Assembly (NCBI GenBank): GCA_022841625.1
Contig: JALHRD010000017.1
Coordinates: 19,652-83,651 of the forward strand
Direction of reading: 5' to 3'
DNA: 64,000 bases
Source: Xanthobacteraceae bacterium
GTDB lineage: Bacteria; Pseudomonadota; Alphaproteobacteria; Rhizobiales; Xanthobacteraceae
The notes under the pieces are model-generated. The model ran no database searches, was not told the DNA's origin, and saw only the letters and a program-made list of their open reading frames with translations. A program made the position numbers and the translations under genes. This document shows, piece after piece, positions 60,907-64,000 of the stretch. The first letter of the stretch is position 1. Every line of letters begins with the position of its first letter.

Positions 60907-61494
60907 ATGGCGGAGGAACAATTGATTCTGGTCAATGAAAACAACCGCGCCATTGGCGTCGGCGGCAAGACCGCGGTGCATCGTGTCGGCCAGTTGCATC
61001 GTGCATTTTCGATCTTCATTGTCGATCGCGAAGGCCGCATCCTGCTGCAACGTCGCAGCCGACAGAAATATCACTCGGGCGGATTGCTCGCGAATTCATG
61101 CTGCGGGCATCCCCGCCCCGGCGAAATGACACACACCGCGGCGCGCCGCCGCCTGACCGAGGAACTTGGCATTGAGGCGCCGCTGACGTTCGGTTTTTTC
61201 AGCCGCTACCGCGCCGCGCTTAATGGCGGCATGCATGAGAACGAATTCGTCTATGTCTATTTCGGACCGCTGACTGCGGCGCCCGCCCCCAATCCCGACG
61301 AGGTCTCCGAGGTCGAATTTGCGGGCGCCGACGAGATCGCCCATCGGATCGCACGCAAACCCGACTTGTTCGCCTATTGGCTCAGACACTACTTTGACAG
61401 CCACGCGCCCGAGATCGCCCGGCTTGCTAAATTGGCGTGCCGCACAGCCCCCGCCATCGCCGAACCCCGCCGGCTCAAAGCCTCGCGGCGGTGA
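60907..61494 (+). CDS. idi: Isopentenyl-diphosphate delta-isomerase, type 1
   Basis: A NUDIX-fold isomerase of 195 residues interconverting IPP and DMAPP. The start is ATG 60907 (MAEEQLILVNENN). RAFSIFIVDREGRILLQRRS, LLANSCCGHPRPGE with the catalytic Cys, RRRLTEELGI and MHENEFVYVYFG with the Glu-x-Glu pair complete the signature. It is not next to other isoprenoid genes. DMAPP could supply dimethylallyl phosphate for the prenyl-FMN made by the nearby UbiX, which is a speculative link. Confidence 0.9.
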   Translation: MAEEQLILVNENNRAIGVGGKTAVHRVGQLHRAFSIFIVDREGRILLQRRSRQKYHSGGLLANSCCGHPRPGEMTHTAARRRLTEELGIEAPLTFGFFSRYRAALNGGMHENEFVYVYFGPLTAAPAPNPDEVSEVEFAGADEIAHRIARKPDLFAYWLRHYFDSHAPEIARLAKLACRTAPAIAEPRRLKASRR

Positions 61495-61550
61495 CTTCCT
61501 GAAAGGTTTCTCGTATCTTATTGTTCACTGCGAGCAACAGGACGACGGCC

Positions 61551-62420
61551 ATGACTTCCACGCACCTTTCGGACGCTACGGCTTCCACTTCGCTGCCGTT
61601 CCGCACCCGGCCTTTGTCGCCGTCGCTCGGTGCCGAACTGATCGACATCGATCTCAGCGCGCCGATGAGCGATACGCTGTTCGAGAGCGTCCTTGATGCC
61701 TGGCACAGTCATCTGGTCATCCTGCTGCGCGACCAGCACCTGAGCGAGGATGACCAAGTTCGCTTTGCCGAACGCTTCGGCCCGACCTCTATGAGTACGC
61801 GGGGCCATTTTCAGTCGAAGAACCCAGCGATCATGCTGATCTCCAACATCCGCGAGGATGGCAAGCAGATCGGCGCGCTGCCCGACGGCGAGATGCATTT
61901 CCATACCGACCAGTGCCATCAAGAACGCCCAGCGATGGCAACGATGCTCTATTCGATCGAGGTGCCGAGCGTCGGCGGCAATACGCTGTTCGCCAACGCC
62001 TATGGGGCGTATGAAACGCTTCCCGCTGCAATCAAGCAGAGAATTGAAGGCCGCAAGGCGCTCAATGCCTATGACTACGACATTGCCGCGACCACGCGCG
62101 GCACTAAAGTGCGCGAGGGCGTGCCGTCATACTGGCATCCGATCGTGCGGACCCATCCGGCGACTGGTCGCAAGGCGCTGTTTATCAACCGCCTGATGAC
62201 GGTTGCAATCGAGGGATTGTCGGACGACGAGGGGGAGGAACTTCTCAACACACTGTTCGATCATCAGGAACAGCGGACTTTCATCTACGAGCACGTCTGG
62301 CGTCCGAACGACGTGCTGTTGTGGGATAATCGCTGCACGCTGCATGCGCGCACCGATTTCAGCGACAAGGAACGGCGTCTGATGCGCCGCGTCGCAATCA
62401 AGGGCGAGAGGCCGGTTTAA
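61551..62420 (+). CDS. TauD/TfdA-family 2-oxoglutarate-dependent dioxygenase
   Basis: A non-haem iron enzyme of 289 residues. MHFHTDQCHQERPAM holds the HxD iron ligands at about 116-118. LLWDNRCTLHARTDF supplies the distal His and RRVAIKG the 2-oxoglutarate Arg. The N-terminus LGAELIDIDLSAPMSD and WHSHLVILLRDQHLSEDDQV are typical of the family, which hydroxylates sulfonates, phenoxyacetates or carnitine-like compounds. ATG 61551 is chosen. The final gene of the catabolic region; its substrate is unknown. Confidence 0.9.
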   Translation: MTSTHLSDATASTSLPFRTRPLSPSLGAELIDIDLSAPMSDTLFESVLDAWHSHLVILLRDQHLSEDDQVRFAERFGPTSMSTRGHFQSKNPAIMLISNIREDGKQIGALPDGEMHFHTDQCHQERPAMATMLYSIEVPSVGGNTLFANAYGAYETLPAAIKQRIEGRKALNAYDYDIAATTRGTKVREGVPSYWHPIVRTHPATGRKALFINRLMTVAIEGLSDDEGEELLNTLFDHQEQRTFIYEHVWRPNDVLLWDNRCTLHARTDFSDKERRLMRRVAIKGERPV

Positions 62421-62569
62421 CGGCACGGGCTTTTCCGATCTGGCCGCGCAGCCTGAGCAGAGGGCGCGACCATGGCCGGAGAACCTAACCTCGCGGCGGC
62501 ACCACGGCGGGCACGCGCCATTTACGGGCCGCCCGCCATGCCGCTGTTTCGTCACGCCAGCGAATCACG

Positions 62570-63061
62570 TCAACGCTCCACAAAGTCTGGCTCAGGCCAG
62601 ATAAATTTCACCATCTCAATTTCAAGGCCAAGCAGTTCGTTGGCTCCGACGAGCGCCATAATGCCCGGTCCCAGTAGGTATTTCGTATTCACATCTCCAA
62701 TCTTGAATTGGATAGTGGCGAAGCGACCGAGCCGCCGCATGACGACCTTCACGTTAGGCGCGTTAATCTCCTTCCCGCTTGGATTTAGGAACAGCCTCCA
62801 GAATTGCTCCTGAAGACGCGGGCGTGCCCTCCTAGAGGTTAGATCAGTCCAGAAAGGACAAAGAATCTCGATTCCATCCACCCCGCCATCAGACTGCATG
62901 TCAAAAATTACATAACCGTCTACACTCAGACCTTTCGGAGAGACCCGCTGGGGTGCAATAGTCGCGCTAATGATCCTGATATCGTCTTCGATTCTGAGGA
63001 CGAGTGGCCCCTCTTCTCCAACAGGTGCCGCGCGATATTTGATGTAGAATTTTGATTTCAT
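62570..63061 (-). CDS. Candidate immunity protein of a polymorphic toxin
   Basis: A 163-residue protein without signal peptide or membrane helix, mainly beta-rich by eye (KFYIKYRAAPVGEEGPLVLR, GYVIFDMQSDGGVDGIEI). Its C-terminus is acidic (LGLEIEMVKFIWPEPD). It starts at ATG 63061, three bases after the toxin-like gene stop; the SD-like AGGTGA overlaps that stop, so translation is probably coupled. Base composition is visibly lower in G+C than the genes to the left. No known domain was recognised. The immunity role rests on the arrangement. Confidence 0.5.
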   Translation of the reverse strand: MKSKFYIKYRAAPVGEEGPLVLRIEDDIRIISATIAPQRVSPKGLSVDGYVIFDMQSDGGVDGIEILCPFWTDLTSRRARPRLQEQFWRLFLNPSGKEINAPNVKVVMRRLGRFATIQFKIGDVNTKYLLGPGIMALVGANELLGLEIEMVKFIWPEPDFVER

Positions 63062-63064
63062 GTT

Positions 63065-63970
63065 TCACCTGTAAGGAACAGGGTTCCATCTTCCTAAGAT
63101 ATCACCTTCTGCGGCTGTTATAATTTGGCCTCCCCGCGGACTCGTTACCACGACAAAGACGCCGGTCTGCGAGTCTCGACGGACAAAATAGCCCGAAGCG
63201 GGATCATGGAACAAACGCCCGGTATTGTATGCGTTGAGCGCAGTTTCATTCGTGATACCGCGGGTTGGGCGCCCAGCAATGCTGCGGAGTGCATGCGGGG
63301 CTAGAGAAATACCGCGTGCAGCAAAGTATGAGTGCGTCCGAGCCAATCCCTGCCCCAACGCCTCAAGCCTGGCGATGGCGGCTTCTGACGGTACAGAAGC
63401 CGGATTGCTCACCTCCGAATAACCGGGATCATAGCGGCGGACGTTTCGCAGCGCCTGATTGTATCGATCAAATCTGAGCTGTTCGACCGGCGAGAAGCGT
63501 CGCCGGCCTCCGCCCCGCGACGCCACATAGTCTGGCTCTGGCGTCCAGCCATTTTCTGGATCGACGTCTGTCAGCGGTAGGAGTTGTATGCTGGCATTGT
63601 CGCCACTTCCGGCTGGGCGACCATGCGCTGACGGCGCGTCCATGTGAGCGCGGTCCTCGTGTAGACCGTCCGTTCCAGGGCCGATGCGTTGGCCAGCGTA
63701 GGCAAAAGCGTCAGTGGCGCTGCCGATCCCCCCATAGGGAAGGTAACCCGGCTTGAGGCGAGCAACCTGTTCGGGCGGGAGTTCGTTCCTTTGCGCGGCG
63801 CCCCCGCCTATCCTCGTCCACTGACCACCATCGGGAACGCCCGCCGGCACACGGGGCTGATTGGAATCGTAGCCGCGCCGTCGATTTGTCATGTCGGGCA
63901 TCGCGGCACGAATGAGTGGATGCCTCCACCCCGGCGAATGCGGTGTGTCAAAGATCATGGCAGAATCCAT
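63065..63970 (-). CDS. Candidate polymorphic toxin with PAG...GGQWT linker, may extend past right edge
   Basis: At least 301 residues. DSNQPRVPAGVPDGGQWTRI at residues 35-54 matches the linker preceding C-terminal toxin domains in many rhizobial proteins. A Gly/Asp/Pro-rich middle region follows. The C-terminal 65 residues (TNETALNAYNTGRLFHDPAS, GYFVRRDSQTGVFVVV, ILGRWNPVPYR) look like a compact domain, possibly a nuclease, but no catalytic motif is certain. There is no in-frame stop between 63970 and the window edge, so the start may lie outside; ATG 63970 is the first internal one. Confidence 0.55.
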   Translation of the reverse strand: MDSAMIFDTPHSPGWRHPLIRAAMPDMTNRRRGYDSNQPRVPAGVPDGGQWTRIGGGAAQRNELPPEQVARLKPGYLPYGGIGSATDAFAYAGQRIGPGTDGLHEDRAHMDAPSAHGRPAGSGDNASIQLLPLTDVDPENGWTPEPDYVASRGGGRRRFSPVEQLRFDRYNQALRNVRRYDPGYSEVSNPASVPSEAAIARLEALGQGLARTHSYFAARGISLAPHALRSIAGRPTRGITNETALNAYNTGRLFHDPASGYFVRRDSQTGVFVVVTSPRGGQIITAAEGDILGRWNPVPYR

Positions 63971-64000
63971 TCTTGAACAGATTGCTGGACGGTCCTGAGA

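Noticed and set aside
62472-62813. Plus-strand frame starting after the dioxygenase gene
   Set aside because: It has a fair ribosome-binding sequence but soon runs antisense through the candidate immunity gene. A truncated native gene at the island boundary is possible but not supported.

Overview
The window is G+C-rich DNA from a Gram-negative bacterium, most likely an alphaproteobacterium of the Hyphomicrobiales (Xanthobacteraceae/Nitrobacteraceae-like). The pointers are many Bug/TctC-type solute receptors, a PrtD/PrtE-type secretion pair, LPS heptose genes, frequent GTG and TTG starts, and the N-x-P-R-V-P-A-G...GGQWT linker typical of rhizobial polymorphic toxins. The assignment is an inference, as no rRNA or other marker gene is present. 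No tRNA, rRNA, CRISPR array or intact insertion sequence was found.

Left part (1-19 kb). A serralysin-type RTX metalloprotease is cut by the left edge. A small Sel1-like gene and two decayed genes follow (2260-2870 and 4871-5416). A GT2 glycosyltransferase sits with a flippase-like membrane protein. Next is a compact five-gene operon (5654-10671): a TPP-dependent E1 alpha/beta pair, two DegT/DnrJ/EryC1 aminotransferases and a PIG-L-type deacetylase. It looks like a pathway for an unusual amino or branched sugar. After a NUDIX gene and an EamA transporter come manC, gmhA and gmhB, then a type I secretion ATPase and adaptor that could export the protease.

Central part (19-41.4 kb) is a surface-polysaccharide and LPS region. 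It holds a GT2-GtrA fusion, an ArnT-like GT39, a WecA/MraY-like phosphoglycosyltransferase, a WbpM/FlaA1-like dehydratase, ugd, an LptE-like lipoprotein, an O-antigen ligase/polymerase, rmlC-rmlD, a WaaE-like GT2, hldE, hldD, waaF, waaC, galE and an MsbA-like exporter. Together with gmhA and gmhB, the whole ADP-heptose route (GmhA, HldE, GmhB, HldD) and both heptosyltransferases are present.

Right part (41.4-62.4 kb) is a catabolic region. It holds a PaaG-like hydratase/isomerase, a class II aldolase, a hydroxyacid-dehydrogenase-like enzyme, two alpha/beta hydrolases, a luciferase-like monooxygenase, an SDR, a GST, an RraA-like aldolase, several Bug receptors, a FlK-like thioesterase, an IPP isomerase and a TauD-like dioxygenase. 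At its core are UbiX, two dissimilar UbiD-family (de)carboxylases, a small zinc-ribbon protein, an acyl-CoA ligase and a MarR regulator. This suggests prenyl-FMN-dependent processing of an aromatic or unsaturated acid. The substrate cannot be read from the sequence.

The right edge (62.5-64 kb) carries a candidate polymorphic toxin and downstream immunity gene with lower G+C. Main points for follow-up are the E1-DegT-PIG-L operon, the two-UbiD system with its zinc ribbon and MarR palindromes, the toxin/immunity pair, a duplicated hydrolase 3' end, and several short tandem repeats next to starts.
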